A stretch of DNA of 64,000 nt from an uncultured Bifidobacterium sp. (GCF_959020145.1 NZ_CAUEQY010000001.1:1-64000), one strand, 5' to 3'; numbered from the stretch's first letter, positions 10,222 to 19,164 are shown. Notes: generated by a model not told the origin, from the letters alone. Made by a program: numbers and translations.

Positions 10222-10857
10222 CTATGCCTTGGCTAGCTTCTTATGTCTGAGGGTGTAAACGGCATCGGCGGAATCGGCGACACGTTTGGAATGCGTCACC
10301 ACAATGACACATTTACCGAGTTGATGAGCGGCATGCCGCAAAAGATCAATCACCTCATCAGTCATTTCCGGATCCAGGCTGCCAGTCGGTTCATCCGCCA
10401 GAATCGCGCGGCCGGGCGCCACTAGGGCACGGCCGACCGCCACTCGCTGACGTTGACCGCCCGACAGGTGCATGATGTTGCGCTTCGATTCCTCACGGCT
10501 CAGTCCCAAATCCTCGAGGATCTTCATATCGGCCTTGGGATTGACCAAACGCAGATTCTCTTCGGGAGTGAGATAGTCGATCAGATTATGGTCCTGGAAC
10601 ACCAAGGACACGTGCTCGCGACGGTGCTTTGAATAACCCGTCGTAGCTATATCCTCACCCTCGAAACGGACCACTCCATCAGAGGGGGCATCCAGACCGG
10701 CCAACAGGGACAGCAGTGTGCTCTTTCCCGCTCCCGATGGACCGGTTATCGCATACATCTTTCCGGATTCGAAATCAGCGTTCACGTCCGAAAGAACGCG
10801 GATCTTCGCCGCGCCATATGAGTAATTGACATGGTCCAATTGCAGACAGATAGTCAT
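10222..10857 (-). CDS. ABC transporter ATP-binding protein (MacB/LolD type)
   Basis: A 211-residue ATPase with Walker A GPSGAGKS (about residue 39), Q-loop VFQDHN, signature LSGGQRQRVAVGRAL and Walker B AILADEPTGSLD. Closest in style to the ATPases of FtsX-type exporters. Encoded 12 bp after the second permease gene in the same direction, so the three genes form one operon (permease-permease-ATPase). Confidence 0.92.
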   Translation of the reverse strand: MTICLQLDHVNYSYGAAKIRVLSDVNADFESGKMYAITGPSGAGKSTLLSLLAGLDAPSDGVVRFEGEDIATTGYSKHRREHVSLVFQDHNLIDYLTPEENLRLVNPKADMKILEDLGLSREESKRNIMHLSGGQRQRVAVGRALVAPGRAILADEPTGSLDPEMTDEVIDLLRHAAHQLGKCVIVVTHSKRVADSADAVYTLRHKKLAKA

Positions 10858-10869
10858 GATTAATATCTC

Positions 10870-12093
10870 CTAACGCATAGAGGAAAGAATGGATTTCGGG
10901 GATTTGGCCAGCACCGCGGCGCACGACACGGCAAGCGCAATCGCGATGACCGCGCATCCGAGCAGCAGGATGAGCAGCGTCTGTTCTGGCGGCAGAGCCT
11001 CCACCTGCAATGATTCAAGAGGCGCGACTCCCGAATCGTGCAGCAGAAGCGAGGACACGTAACCGGACAATAGGGAGCCCGTTCCCAGCGAGCACAGGGC
11101 GGCGACCACAGCCATGAGACCGGTTTCGATCGCGAACTGGGCGATAATCTGCATCTTGCCGATGCCGAGGGCCAGAAGGGTGCCTATCTCATGGATGCGT
11201 GAGCGAATCCAGAAGACAAGCGCCATGCCCAATACCAGCACATCGGCCAGGCAGACGGACAACAGCACCATGCGGACCAGATCGCGTACCGTTTCCACCG
11301 ACTGCAGCACGCCGGAAAGCCGCGCCGAGTCATCGGTGACGCCATACTCGCTTCCGGCGATTTTTTTCGCTTGGGCCATTGCTGCGGAAAGATCCCGCGG
11401 ATTATCCGAGAGGCACCGGATCGTGCCGACCCGTTCCTCTCCAGTCAGCGCGGAAACCACTTGAGCGCCCGAATAGATGAGATTCTCCGATGCGTCCGAT
11501 GGCATAGGGCTCTGTGCCTGTACATTGCCAGAGAAGATTCCGGCCACGCGAACGGTGGAATCGCGGCCTTCCTGACTGAGCCGGAAGGTCGATCCCACCG
11601 ATAGCCCATTCTCACGTGCGAAATCCCGGTGAATCAGCACGCTCCGGCCATTATTTGAAATGTGGTGTCCTTGTTCCAACCGGTACAGGCCGCTTTGGAA
11701 CTCTTCGGACAACGAGGAGTCAGTGGTGCCCAGCACGCTGACCTGCGTGGATAGGCCGGAATCCAGTCGAGGACCATGTTCGGGGACAACCGGATGCGCG
11801 CCATCCACCTGCGCCAGGGTCTTACGTTCGTAAACGGTTTTCCCTACGCCGGGGATGCGTGAGAACCGGCTCGCTTCCTTTGGGCTGACGGGATTCTCGC
11901 CGGTGTCGACGGTAAAACCTATTCCCAGGCTTCCGCCGATATCGTCGGACATTTTCTGAAGCGCCGTTGACGCTCCGACCTGAGCCACGAGACTGGTGAA
12001 AACCATCAGCATCAACAGTCCGATGATTCCGCTGCGTACCGGTTTACGTACGATTGCCAGCGTGGCACGCTTCCACACGTTCATGCCCGTCAT
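10870..12093 (-). CDS. FtsX-like ABC transporter permease
   Basis: A 407-residue permease with the MacB/FtsX architecture. It has one N-terminal membrane helix (about residues 18-40), a large extracytoplasmic domain with a TVRVAGIFSGN-type segment, and three C-terminal helices (LVLGMALVFWIR, a middle helix, and IAIALAVSCAAV). The start ATG 12093 overlaps the stop of the upstream permease by ATGA. The same frame is open further upstream, but that part is out of frame with the neighbour and not protein-like. The exported substrate is unknown. Confidence 0.88.
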   Translation of the reverse strand: MTGMNVWKRATLAIVRKPVRSGIIGLLMLMVFTSLVAQVGASTALQKMSDDIGGSLGIGFTVDTGENPVSPKEASRFSRIPGVGKTVYERKTLAQVDGAHPVVPEHGPRLDSGLSTQVSVLGTTDSSLSEEFQSGLYRLEQGHHISNNGRSVLIHRDFARENGLSVGSTFRLSQEGRDSTVRVAGIFSGNVQAQSPMPSDASENLIYSGAQVVSALTGEERVGTIRCLSDNPRDLSAAMAQAKKIAGSEYGVTDDSARLSGVLQSVETVRDLVRMVLLSVCLADVLVLGMALVFWIRSRIHEIGTLLALGIGKMQIIAQFAIETGLMAVVAALCSLGTGSLLSGYVSSLLLHDSGVAPLESLQVEALPPEQTLLILLLGCAVIAIALAVSCAAVLAKSPKSILSSMR

Positions 12094-13457
12094 CGGAGCT
12101 CCGACAGGCTTCGCGGCGACTTGCGCAGCATCGGTATGCACGATATGGCGACGCATACCAGCATCACCGCCAGCAGGCCGAGCGACACATACAGTACGGC
12201 AGTCGTGTCGATCGATACCGTGAGCGAATCCAAGGTACGAACCGACATATTGGATTCGAGATCGCCGCCAACCTGCCCCATGCTGCTCAGCTCCTTCGCC
12301 GCGGAGGCGTTCACGGAACGGAGGGCCGAAGTGCCAAGCCATTGGGCCACTCCTCGTGCGCACAACCATCCGAGGGCCAGGGACGGCAGACCGATCAGAA
12401 TCATCTCGGTTAGATATTGGGCGATCAGGGATGGCTTGCCGATGCCGAGGGACACCAATACGCCCATCTCCTGACGTCGGTCGTTCATCCACAGCAAGAG
12501 CATGAGGCTGAGGACTATCACTGCCGAGATGGTCACGCCGATCAAAGCGCCGCGCATCATGGAGCGCACACTTCGGGCGGCATTCAGCATGCTCGACGTA
12601 TATTGGTCATTGCGCGTGATCTGGTAGTTGTTCCAATCCACCGGAAGCTTCTTCGCCGCTTCCATGGTTTTCTCCACGTCGACACCCCTGTCCAGAACGA
12701 AAGTGGCATCCTGGTATATTTCCTTGCCGGCCTTGTACTGGTACAGAGTACTTGTAGTGTCCAAATCGGTGTACACAGTGTTGGAGGTGAGTTCCGCGCG
12801 GCTGGATACCTTTCTGTCGCTGTCTCCTTTGAATATTCCAACGATGGTGGTTTTGACGGTTGCCGTCGAATGCGACTCATTGTCGGCATCATATGGATTG
12901 GCCTTGAGCGTGAGGGTATCGCCGACTTTAAGCCCATTGGTTTTGGCGAGATCCTCATGGACCATCGACATATGCTTATCGGATGCCTTGAGATGACGTC
13001 CGTCGACCATGCCGAGCGTGTGCGACGTGAACACATTGAGTTTTGACGAATCGTTTGTGCCTATGACGTTGGCCGTATTGCCGAACTGCTGTTCTTTCTC
13101 CGCATCGTAATCATCGCCGCCGGGGACCTTCACCACGCTGGCTCCCACGAGATCGGCGGTGGCGTTCTGCCTGACCATGTACGAGTCAACACCGGACAGC
13201 TTCGAGATTCGTTGCACATCAGCGGGACGAACCATTCCGCCTCCGCGAGGTGTCAGCATGCTGCCTTGCAGGTTACTGGCCAGCACGAATCCGCCGACCG
13301 CCTGTTTCTCAATCTGTCCGGCCTCATGTTGAGCTGCCTGAGAAACCGCGGTCGCGGACAGCATACTCGCCGTTATGATGGTCAGCACAATGAACAGCAC
13401 CGCGGTGCGCACTCGTTTTCTGAGCACATAGCGCGCCGCCCGTGAGATAAAGGTCAT
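12090..13457 (-). CDS. FtsX-like ABC transporter permease
   Basis: A 455-residue partner of the previous permease. It begins MTFISRAARYVLRKRVRTAV with a first helix at about 18-38, a periplasm-side MacB-like domain (VDGRHLKASDKHMSMVHEDL), and three C-terminal helices around VLSLMLLLWMNDRRQEMGVLVSLGIGK. The start at 13457 has AGGGGG seven bases upstream. The upstream extension to 13511 would read through IS256 terminal sequence and is rejected. It is the first gene of the ABC operon, so its promoter probably lies in or beside the IS remnant. Confidence 0.86.
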   Translation of the reverse strand: MTFISRAARYVLRKRVRTAVLFIVLTIITASMLSATAVSQAAQHEAGQIEKQAVGGFVLASNLQGSMLTPRGGGMVRPADVQRISKLSGVDSYMVRQNATADLVGASVVKVPGGDDYDAEKEQQFGNTANVIGTNDSSKLNVFTSHTLGMVDGRHLKASDKHMSMVHEDLAKTNGLKVGDTLTLKANPYDADNESHSTATVKTTIVGIFKGDSDRKVSSRAELTSNTVYTDLDTTSTLYQYKAGKEIYQDATFVLDRGVDVEKTMEAAKKLPVDWNNYQITRNDQYTSSMLNAARSVRSMMRGALIGVTISAVIVLSLMLLLWMNDRRQEMGVLVSLGIGKPSLIAQYLTEMILIGLPSLALGWLCARGVAQWLGTSALRSVNASAAKELSSMGQVGGDLESNMSVRTLDSLTVSIDTTAVLYVSLGLLAVMLVCVAISCIPMLRKSPRSLSELR

Positions 13458-13541
13458 TAATACCCCCTGTAAAGCTGGGACCTTCTCGGTAGTGCCCGAA
13501 AAGATGTGCACTTTGGACCATGGCCGTCCATGGCACGATGA

Positions 13542-13893
13542 TCAGTTCGCTTCCGCGAGTTTGTCATCGAGCCGGGACCTGTCGAGATAGCGGCGGGTCG
13601 ACGCTTTCCTCGCGCCGTCTGTGGCGCTCGATGACCGCGGATTCGAAGACCTCGCCCTTGAGCTTGGGCACCTTCAGGCCGAGCCTGCCGGCCTTGGCGG
13701 TCAGGCTCCGGTCGTAGTGGCCGGCGCGGTACACCTTCCGCTCCCCGGCGCGCTCGTATCTGGCGGCGTTGGCGATCTCGTCGGCCTGAAGCGCCGGGCA
13801 TCGCGTTCAATGGTTCGGTGACCTTCTCGGCGACCAGGCGGTCGAGCTTGGTCTCGAGCAGGTTCCGGTCGATCTGTATGATGCTCGAGGGTC
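13542..13893 (-). pseudogene. Internally deleted IS256-family transposase
   Basis: Minus-strand remnant related to the intact-looking transposase at 62123-63325. An N-terminal piece (IIQIDRNLLETKLDRLV, then after a frameshift AARYERAGERKVYRAGHY, KAGRLGLKVPKLKG and FESAVIERHRRREESV) is joined directly to a C-terminal tail RRYLDRSRLDDKLAEAN and a stop at 13542. The catalytic DDE middle of about 300 residues is gone and several frames are used. It is inactive and is followed by the IS terminal sequence running up to the ABC operon. Confidence 0.75.
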
Positions 13894-14250
13894 TTGCCGA
13901 CTTTGTCGCGTCCGCGCCGAGCGGATTCCTACACTCTTTGGCGGCCCTGTCCAGATCGGCGGCCGCCGACACGCACGTTCCGCGCGCCATGGCCGTCCTG
14001 TGGTCCTCATATGCCCGATAGCCCAGGCGGCCGCCCACGACCACTGCGGTAGACGCGGCCGCCGCCACGCCGCTGAAGCGGCCGGAATGACGGACTGGAA
14101 CCCGCCATCGTCGGCATACGTCGGTGTATGCGGTCGGCGCGTTGGGCAAACCCATGCCGCACCGGCCGGAGGCTGAGGGGGCCGTTCGACCGGAAAACTC
14201 AATGGCCGTAGGATTCCCGGATGCGGGCGTCGGGCCCGGTGGCAATCCGG
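13894..14250 (-). pseudogene. Degenerate gene fragment truncated by the IS256 remnant
   Basis: A decayed reading frame with a plausible membrane helix (VAAAASTAVVVGGRLGY) and a following alpha-helical segment (MARGTCVSAAADLDRAAKECR) runs into the transposase fragment without a stop. The upstream part is split over two frames and is Pro/Arg rich. It probably comes from a secreted or membrane-anchored protein disrupted by the insertion. No family was recognised. Confidence 0.4.
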
Positions 14251-14272
14251 ACTGGAACCCTCATACGAAAAA

Positions 14273-14309
14273 CGGGCTGCCGTGGTCCGCTGGGAACCGC
14301 GGCAGCCCG
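14273..14309 (-). terminator. Terminator of the 40-residue peptide gene
   Basis: Strong hairpin with 13-nt arms (cgggctgccgtgg / ccgcggcagcccg, one mismatch) and, on the minus strand, TTTTTCGT directly after it. It lies 29 bp downstream of the small gene's stop. Confidence 0.85.
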
Positions 14310-14337
14310 CCATGTGATTCGTTGGAATCGGAAAGCC

Positions 14338-14460
14338 TTACTTGTTGAGGACCTTCTTCATCAGGTCGGAGGAGGCCTTGGCGAGTGCGAACTGGCCGAA
14401 GCCCGGGTCGATGGAGGCGAGGTTGGCGTTGATGATCTGGTTGAAGGTGTCGTTCTTCAT
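14338..14460 (-). CDS. 40-residue peptide of unknown function
   Basis: A short gene that most callers would miss. ATG 14460 is preceded by AAAGGAAACACC, it encodes 40 residues and it ends TAA at 14338 with a strong terminator 29 bp on. The peptide starts MKNDTFNQIINANLASIDPG and continues with GFGQFALAK and a basic amphipathic end, SSDLMKKVLNK. It has no cysteine and no clear signal peptide. The leader (14461-14580) is almost free of T on the coding strand. The own RBS and terminator argue that it is real. It could be a signalling or bacteriocin-like peptide, or a small structural protein; the FtsX-type exporter operon lies 0.9 kb downstream on the same strand. Confidence 0.65.
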   Translation of the reverse strand: MKNDTFNQIINANLASIDPGFGQFALAKASSDLMKKVLNK

Positions 14461-14712
14461 GGTGTTTCCTTTCGGACGGCCGCCTGTCTTCTTGCTCTTG
14501 TCTTCTTCTGCGTCGCGCGGCTCGTCGCTTCGTTGTTTTCTTGTCTCTGTATCTTCTGTTGTTTTTCTGTTGTGCCTTCACTATAGGCAGGAAAGTATGC
14601 GTACGTCATGCCGCAATCGCCATTTCTATTGTAGACTCATCGGTTCATCTTAAAGAAAGAATAAAAAACGGTCATATATTCTGTTGCGCAGCCTGCCGCA
14701 GCGTAGTTTTGG

Positions 14713-15040
14713 GTAGATGAAGTGCGATTGTTCTGCCCATTCCGACGGAAAAGTTCATGTTTGCGTCGGAATGGGCGGATGAATTGCGATTGTTCTGCTG
14801 GTTTCGATGCAAATGGTAGCTTTATCGTCGTTTCGAGCAGAAAAGTCAACGGTTTTCTGTTGATTTCAACGCTGGCAGCCCGGTTTGCGTCGTTTCAAGC
14901 AGAAGAAGTGCGGCTCGTCTGCCGGTCTCAACGCGAACGGCAGACTTTGCGTCGTTTTGAATGGAAAGACCAATGGATTTCTGTCGGTCTCGACGTGGAC
15001 GGACTCGGCCTTTTTCTGCACCAGTGGGGATTGACCTTCC
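14713..15040. repeat. Degenerate tandem repeat, exact 62-bp period, about five units
   Basis: The landmark TTCTG (or a close variant) followed by a TCGACGC-like word recurs at 14731, 14793, 14855, 14917 and 14979, always 62 bp apart. Units diverge by roughly a third but keep spacing. Each holds inverted words such as TTCTGC...GCAGAA and CGACG...CGTCG, so each can fold. 62 is not a multiple of three, and neither strand keeps a frame across units, so it is noncoding. Confidence 0.7.
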
Positions 15041-15061
15041 GTCGGCATCCGGAGCGAAGGC

Positions 15062-15400
15062 CTATCGCTTCGAACGCTTGCCTACAAGAACCATGGAACA
15101 GCCTGCCGACACGCACAGGTTCACTCCGCAGGTCACCGCCGGCAATAGCCGTATGACCGGCTGGTCATAGAAATCGAGGACATCGGGATCCATGAATCCT
15201 GAGTACGCCTCGAAAAGCGGATATGGCACGAGTGCCAGTGTCGAACTCGCAAAGAACAATATCCAGATAACGGAGAGGCACAGGATGAAGGCTCTTCGAC
15301 CTTCTGGACGGATGGTTTTCGAGAATGCGAAAAGAGTCCATGAAAGCACGGCGATTAAAGCTCCGGCGACATACAGCAGACTCGGAATCTCGTCATACAT
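15062..15400 (-). CDS. Small integral membrane protein
   Basis: 112 residues with three hydrophobic segments (LLYVAGALIAVLSWTLFAF, ILCLSVIWILFFASSTLAL and a C-terminal PAVTCGVNLCVSAGC stretch) and a basic C-terminus GKRSKR. No family recognised. No strong Shine-Dalgarno is seen (AGGCG at -10), so the start is uncertain. Stands alone next to the 62-bp repeat array. Confidence 0.5.
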   Translation of the reverse strand: MYDEIPSLLYVAGALIAVLSWTLFAFSKTIRPEGRRAFILCLSVIWILFFASSTLALVPYPLFEAYSGFMDPDVLDFYDQPVIRLLPAVTCGVNLCVSAGCSMVLVGKRSKR

Positions 15401-15902
15401 GATTTCGCCTCCTCTCGATTCGGTTGCAGACGATTCGATCTATCGGCAGTATGGGCTGATTATAAGGCGGCGTTGTTTTTTGCGTCAAGAGGTTTTGGCC
15501 GCTCATGGCCGATTTGACGTTTCGCCGGAATCGCAAGGCAATGATGCTGCACGGATCTGGCGAGTCTTCGATACCTGCGCATGCCAAGCGAGGGACGATC
15601 CATGGGGTGGCAGGGTCGAGGGATCTTCGCAATGCCGTTCTCGCCGCTCGCGAAAACGGTTCGTCATGATTCCGTTCGGCTACAACGCGGACCGAGCGAG
15701 CCTGCATTGGAACAACTGGAGCTACTGAAACGGCAAGACCTCCGAAACCGCGATTGCCGACGGCGACGAGGATTCGCCGAAGAAGGAGAAGTATCGGTCA
15801 AGGTGGCCGCGGTGAACCTGAAAGCAGTCTAGATTATCCCGATCCACATATTGTCCATTGTGTCCATTTGCCGCATGATGAAAACAGATGGAGGTGGTTG
15901 CG
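15401..15902. other. 500-bp gap with no supported gene
   Basis: No frame here is convincingly coding. The last 60 bp contain a direct repeat (ttgtccat / tgtgtccat at about 15849-15867) just upstream of the toxin-antitoxin pair, which could be its operator. Confidence 0.5.
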
Positions 15903-16349
15903 ATGACCATGATGATGGGTGGCAAAGTCCATAGGACGAGGTCTAAGGCACGGCGCTCTGCTGGCGGAGTTCCCGGAGCGTTCCTGCAAGGGGTGGACGG
16001 CACGCGTATCCCGTTGACGCCGGACGACTACAGGCGCGTTAGGGAGTTTCTGCTTGCAGAGCCGGAACGGGCGGTGGCGGATGACGAGCGTATCACGACT
16101 GGCGAGGCGGCGCGTATTCTTGGGGTCTCCCAACGCACGCTCACACGCATGCTGGACGCGGGCATGATTCCGTACACCCGCATGGGGGAGCGCAGTTACC
16201 GTTTCCTGAGGCTTTCGGATGTGACCGACTACAAGCGCAGGCGCGACGAGGCCACATCCAAGGCGTTGGATGAGATGCGTTCCATCGCCGATGAGGACGG
16301 CGCGTACGACATCGACTATTCGGATTACCTGTCCCGGTTCGATAAGTAG
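15903..16349 (+). CDS. Excisionase-like DNA-binding antitoxin
   Basis: A 148-residue protein with a MerR/excisionase-type helix-turn-helix at about residues 70-120: TTGEAARILGVSQRTLTRML, then GMIPYTRMGERSYRFLRLSDV. The C-terminal tail is acidic (DEDGAYDIDYSDYLSRF), as expected for the toxin-binding part of an antitoxin. The start at 15903 is chosen because GGAGG lies 8 bp upstream; ATG 15888 has no RBS. The PIN gene follows after 9 bp. Likely autoregulates through the repeats just upstream. Confidence 0.8.
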   Translation: MTMMMGGKVHRTRSKARRSAGGVPGAFLQGVDGTRIPLTPDDYRRVREFLLAEPERAVADDERITTGEAARILGVSQRTLTRMLDAGMIPYTRMGERSYRFLRLSDVTDYKRRRDEATSKALDEMRSIADEDGAYDIDYSDYLSRFDK

Positions 16350-16358
16350 AGTGCCCTT

Positions 16359-16910
16359 ATGATTGCGCTGCTTGACGCCAACCTGTTCGTACCTACGTGG
16401 ATCATCGACCCACTGCTTAGCTTGGCCGAGGCTGGTCTGTGCGAGCCAGCATGGTCTGCGAGGGTCATGGACGAGGCACGCTTGGCCATCATGGAAGTGC
16501 GGCATGTGCCCGACGTCCGGGCCCGCGGTTTTCTTGACGCGATCTGCAGGGCCTTTCCGATGGCCATGGCGGAGGATTGGGAGCGGTTTGAACCGGACGT
16601 GAATTTGTCGGACCCCAACGACGGGCATGTGGTCGCGGCCGCCCGTCGGGCCGGTGCGGAAACCATCGTTACATTCAACCTCAAGGATTTCCCCGCAGAC
16701 GAACTTTCCAGGTACGGACTGCACGCTCAATCGCCGGATGTTTTCCTTACCTCCGTGTTCGATGCACATCCAGAAGAAGCGATGGACGCCATGCGCAGAC
16801 TGGTCAGCTCCAAACGCCATCCGCCGCGTACCATGAGCGAAGAAATCGAGCATTTGCGCGTCTTGCGCCTTCCGCTGTTCGCACGGAGATTGTCCGAAAC
16901 GGTAGGCTAA
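16359..16910 (+). CDS. PIN-domain toxin
   Basis: A 183-residue PIN ribonuclease-like protein. LLDANLFVP carries the first acidic residue (D6), VMDEARLAI a conserved glutamate, and LSDPNDGHVVAAARRAGAE plus TIVTFNLKDFP the C-terminal acidic cluster. These match the VapC/PIN_3 pattern with all expected carboxylates present. It lies 9 bp after an excisionase-like antitoxin, forming a type II toxin-antitoxin module. The RNA target cannot be read from the sequence. Confidence 0.8.
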   Translation: MIALLDANLFVPTWIIDPLLSLAEAGLCEPAWSARVMDEARLAIMEVRHVPDVRARGFLDAICRAFPMAMAEDWERFEPDVNLSDPNDGHVVAAARRAGAETIVTFNLKDFPADELSRYGLHAQSPDVFLTSVFDAHPEEAMDAMRRLVSSKRHPPRTMSEEIEHLRVLRLPLFARRLSETVG

Positions 16911-17142
16911 TCCCCGTCATCTGCAACACTGCGAATCATACGGTAGGCGCAATCAATGCACAATCTGTGAATAATCGCTAATCCATTGGCTCAACACAAC
17001 CTATTGCCGCCTTGCACCGTGGAATCAAGCAAATCACGAAGAAAAGGCCGTCCGCACGGCAAGATTTCGGTCGTAGGCGATGGATTCGGACGAGCCGTAT
17101 CCGAGAGGGTGCCAGTACGAATAGGTGGACTCGGACCGGTCA

Positions 17143-17175
17143 TGTCTAGGGGGTCGGAATAGCCCCCTAGACATA
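17143..17175 (+). terminator. Perfect 12-bp inverted repeat, possible terminator
   Basis: Arms atgtctaggggg / ccccctagacat around a 9-nt loop, followed after AGTCC by TTTTT on the plus strand. It lies between the PIN toxin and the integrase and may terminate the toxin operon or a lost gene. The T-run is offset by 5 nt, so the terminator call is moderate. Confidence 0.5.
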
Positions 17176-17185
17176 GTCCTTTTTG

Positions 17186-17206
17186 CTCCCCCACCTGGAC
17201 TCGAAA
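17186..17206 (-). other. Possible tRNA 3'-end fragment / attachment site
   Basis: Read on the minus strand, this is TTCGAGTCCAGGTGGGGGAG then CA, which looks like a tRNA T-loop, T-stem and acceptor 3' strand with no 5' part of a tRNA attached. A partial tRNA end beside an integrase is the usual form of an att site. The other copy should lie beyond the right edge of the window. Based on motif only. Confidence 0.3.
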
Positions 17207-17596
17207 GATCTCATGCTACTTATGTTGCTTCTTTGGTGGATGTCACTGGCTCCCAAGACGAATGAAGTACCAGGAAAGACCATATAACAGAACACCTCTG
17301 CACTCTAGAGAGGCCGGAAGAGAACAGACGAAGACGCCACAACATATTCCCTTCCGGCTTTTTATTCCCAGGTGCCGTTTCAGATGCATTTTAAGGTTCC
17401 AAAAAAACGCCATACATATAGGTCTGACCGGTTTTGCCGAATCAACTGTCATGCGCTATCTTTTTTGCATCGAGGGGGCTTCGTCTCCCGGAGATGCATA
17501 TGCTCTTTCAATGGCGACGACGCTCGTGCTCCTTGGCCTTGCAATCCTCCCCGAATCGGGCGTCCCTGCCGACGCTAATGCGTGGAAGGACCTGAT
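17207..17596. other. Integrase upstream region
   Basis: 390 bp without a convincing gene. It contains an 8-bp inverted repeat gccggaag / cttccggc (17313-17320 / 17351-17358) followed by TTTTTA, which may be a weak terminator. A reading frame from 17262 to 17600 exists, but its first two-thirds look unlike protein and it is not annotated. Confidence 0.4.
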
Positions 17597-18937
17597 ATGA
17601 CGGACCCAGATCTGGAAGTCACAAGGATAAGAAGATTCGGAACGATCGTTGCGCGGAAACGATCCGACGGGTCGATCAGCGCATGGCTTGCACGCTATTC
17701 GTCACCCGTGGATGGACGCCGAGTGCAACGATCATTTGAAAGTGTGCGGGATGCTGAGTCATGGCTTGCCGGCGAACATGAGCTGGTCGAAATGCACCGT
17801 CGTGGTTTAAAACAGTGGGTTCATCCGACCGACAGGGATCGTCGGAAAAAAGCGGGATCGATGACATTCGATGAACTTGCCGACTGGTATGTGGATACGC
17901 ATCGAAAACCGGATGGCACCGCGCTACGTGGCGCGGCAAGACGTAATCTGCGGACGGACGTGGGCCATTTAAAAGACGTGTTCGGCGGCATGACGCTCAA
18001 GCAAATCACTCCGGACGTGATTTCCAAATGGTACTTCGGCGAGCATGCGGAAGGCGAGTGGGTGTTCCCCCGCATGTGCCAGAGACTGAAAGCCATCATG
18101 AATCTCGCATGCTCGGACAAGTTCGGTACAGGAATGCCATTGCTGGCGTCGAACCCGTTCACCCTACCGATTCCACCTGATCCGGAACCCAAATCGTGGG
18201 AGGTGCCGCCATTGACGGGCACGCAACTGGCCGCCCTATACGAGTCGATGCCGGAATACGACCGGTTAAGTGTCCTCTTGGCCGCATGGGCCGGTGGCAT
18301 GAGAATCGGCGAGGCATGCGCGTTGAGAGTATCCGATTTCAATCTTGAAGCCCGAACCATGATGGTGAATCATTCGGTCTGCCGTGGGGAACACGATCTG
18401 GGAGAATTAAGATTAGGGCCGACCAAGTCGAAGCATTCCAAACGCGTGTGCCCGTTGCCTGACCTGCTGGTGCCATTGGTCCGCGAGCATATCGCCAATC
18501 GAAAAGACGAATCCAGCCCGTATTTATTCCAGTCCCGTCGGGGAAAGGGACCACTCGCCCCGACGACCCTGGGCAATCATTTCCGTCAAGCGCGCGAACA
18601 GGCGGGATGCACGACAGCGACGTTCCGTACGTTGCGTGTCACTCATGCGACCCTGCTCATGCAGAACGGCGGCACGATCCGTGAAACGATGGACAACATC
18701 GGAGACTCCACCCAAGAGGTCGTGATGCGTCATTACACAAGGACAGTGCAGGAACATCAACGTCAGGTAGTGAATCGCATGGCAGTGGGTATGACATCGG
18801 AAAGCAAGACCCTGCAGCATATCCTCGGCGTGCAATACGCCGTTCCGACTCCGGTTCCGGAGGTCCGACTGTTGGATCTGGACGCGAAACTCTCCCTGAT
18901 CATCAAAGCCCTACAACAGATAAGTGTGAACGACTAA
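17597..18937 (+). CDS. Tyrosine-type site-specific recombinase (integrase)
   Basis: A 446-residue recombinase that should integrate the element. The N-terminal part has an arm/core-binding region (SMTFDELADWYVDTHRKPDG, then LKQITPDVISKWY). The catalytic part has box I GGMRIGEACALRV (Arg), a beta-hairpin lysine in GPTKSKHSKR, and the nucleophile in VVMRHYTRT (Tyr). Box II is odd: the usual HxLRHTHA reads RTLRVTHA, and the later GH of LGHSS reads GD (IGDST), so two of the six catalytic positions deviate. ATG 17597 has AAGGA 6 bp upstream; a GTG at 17582 is the alternative. Confidence 0.9.
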   Translation: MTDPDLEVTRIRRFGTIVARKRSDGSISAWLARYSSPVDGRRVQRSFESVRDAESWLAGEHELVEMHRRGLKQWVHPTDRDRRKKAGSMTFDELADWYVDTHRKPDGTALRGAARRNLRTDVGHLKDVFGGMTLKQITPDVISKWYFGEHAEGEWVFPRMCQRLKAIMNLACSDKFGTGMPLLASNPFTLPIPPDPEPKSWEVPPLTGTQLAALYESMPEYDRLSVLLAAWAGGMRIGEACALRVSDFNLEARTMMVNHSVCRGEHDLGELRLGPTKSKHSKRVCPLPDLLVPLVREHIANRKDESSPYLFQSRRGKGPLAPTTLGNHFRQAREQAGCTTATFRTLRVTHATLLMQNGGTIRETMDNIGDSTQEVVMRHYTRTVQEHQRQVVNRMAVGMTSESKTLQHILGVQYAVPTPVPEVRLLDLDAKLSLIIKALQQISVND

Positions 18938-19164
18938 TAACAAACAATTTCAGCGTGACCAACGGTGGCAAAACCTGATAGCCGGCTTTCTCATTCATGC
19001 GAGCCGCGGCATCGTTCGTCACGATGGGCAACACGAGTACACAGCCGTGCCGGATGGCCCCTGGCGGACATCGGCGCCGTACGCATCATCACTGAGTGGC
19101 GCGGCCGATAACAGGTGGGCGGGCGTGACAAGAGAAAGGACATCCACAGGAAAAAGGAACAATC

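Noticed and set aside
14261..14581. Longer minus-strand frame over the 40-residue peptide
   Set aside because: Arg-rich alternative frame without an RBS; the short gene has RBS, natural composition and terminator.
14713..15040. CRISPR array (62-bp repeats)
   Set aside because: The whole 62-bp unit repeats with uniform divergence; there is no alternation of constant repeats and unique spacers, and no cas genes.
17043..17230. Complete tRNA gene near the integrase
   Set aside because: Only a T-arm/acceptor-like 3' fragment is visible; no D-arm or anticodon arm precedes it.
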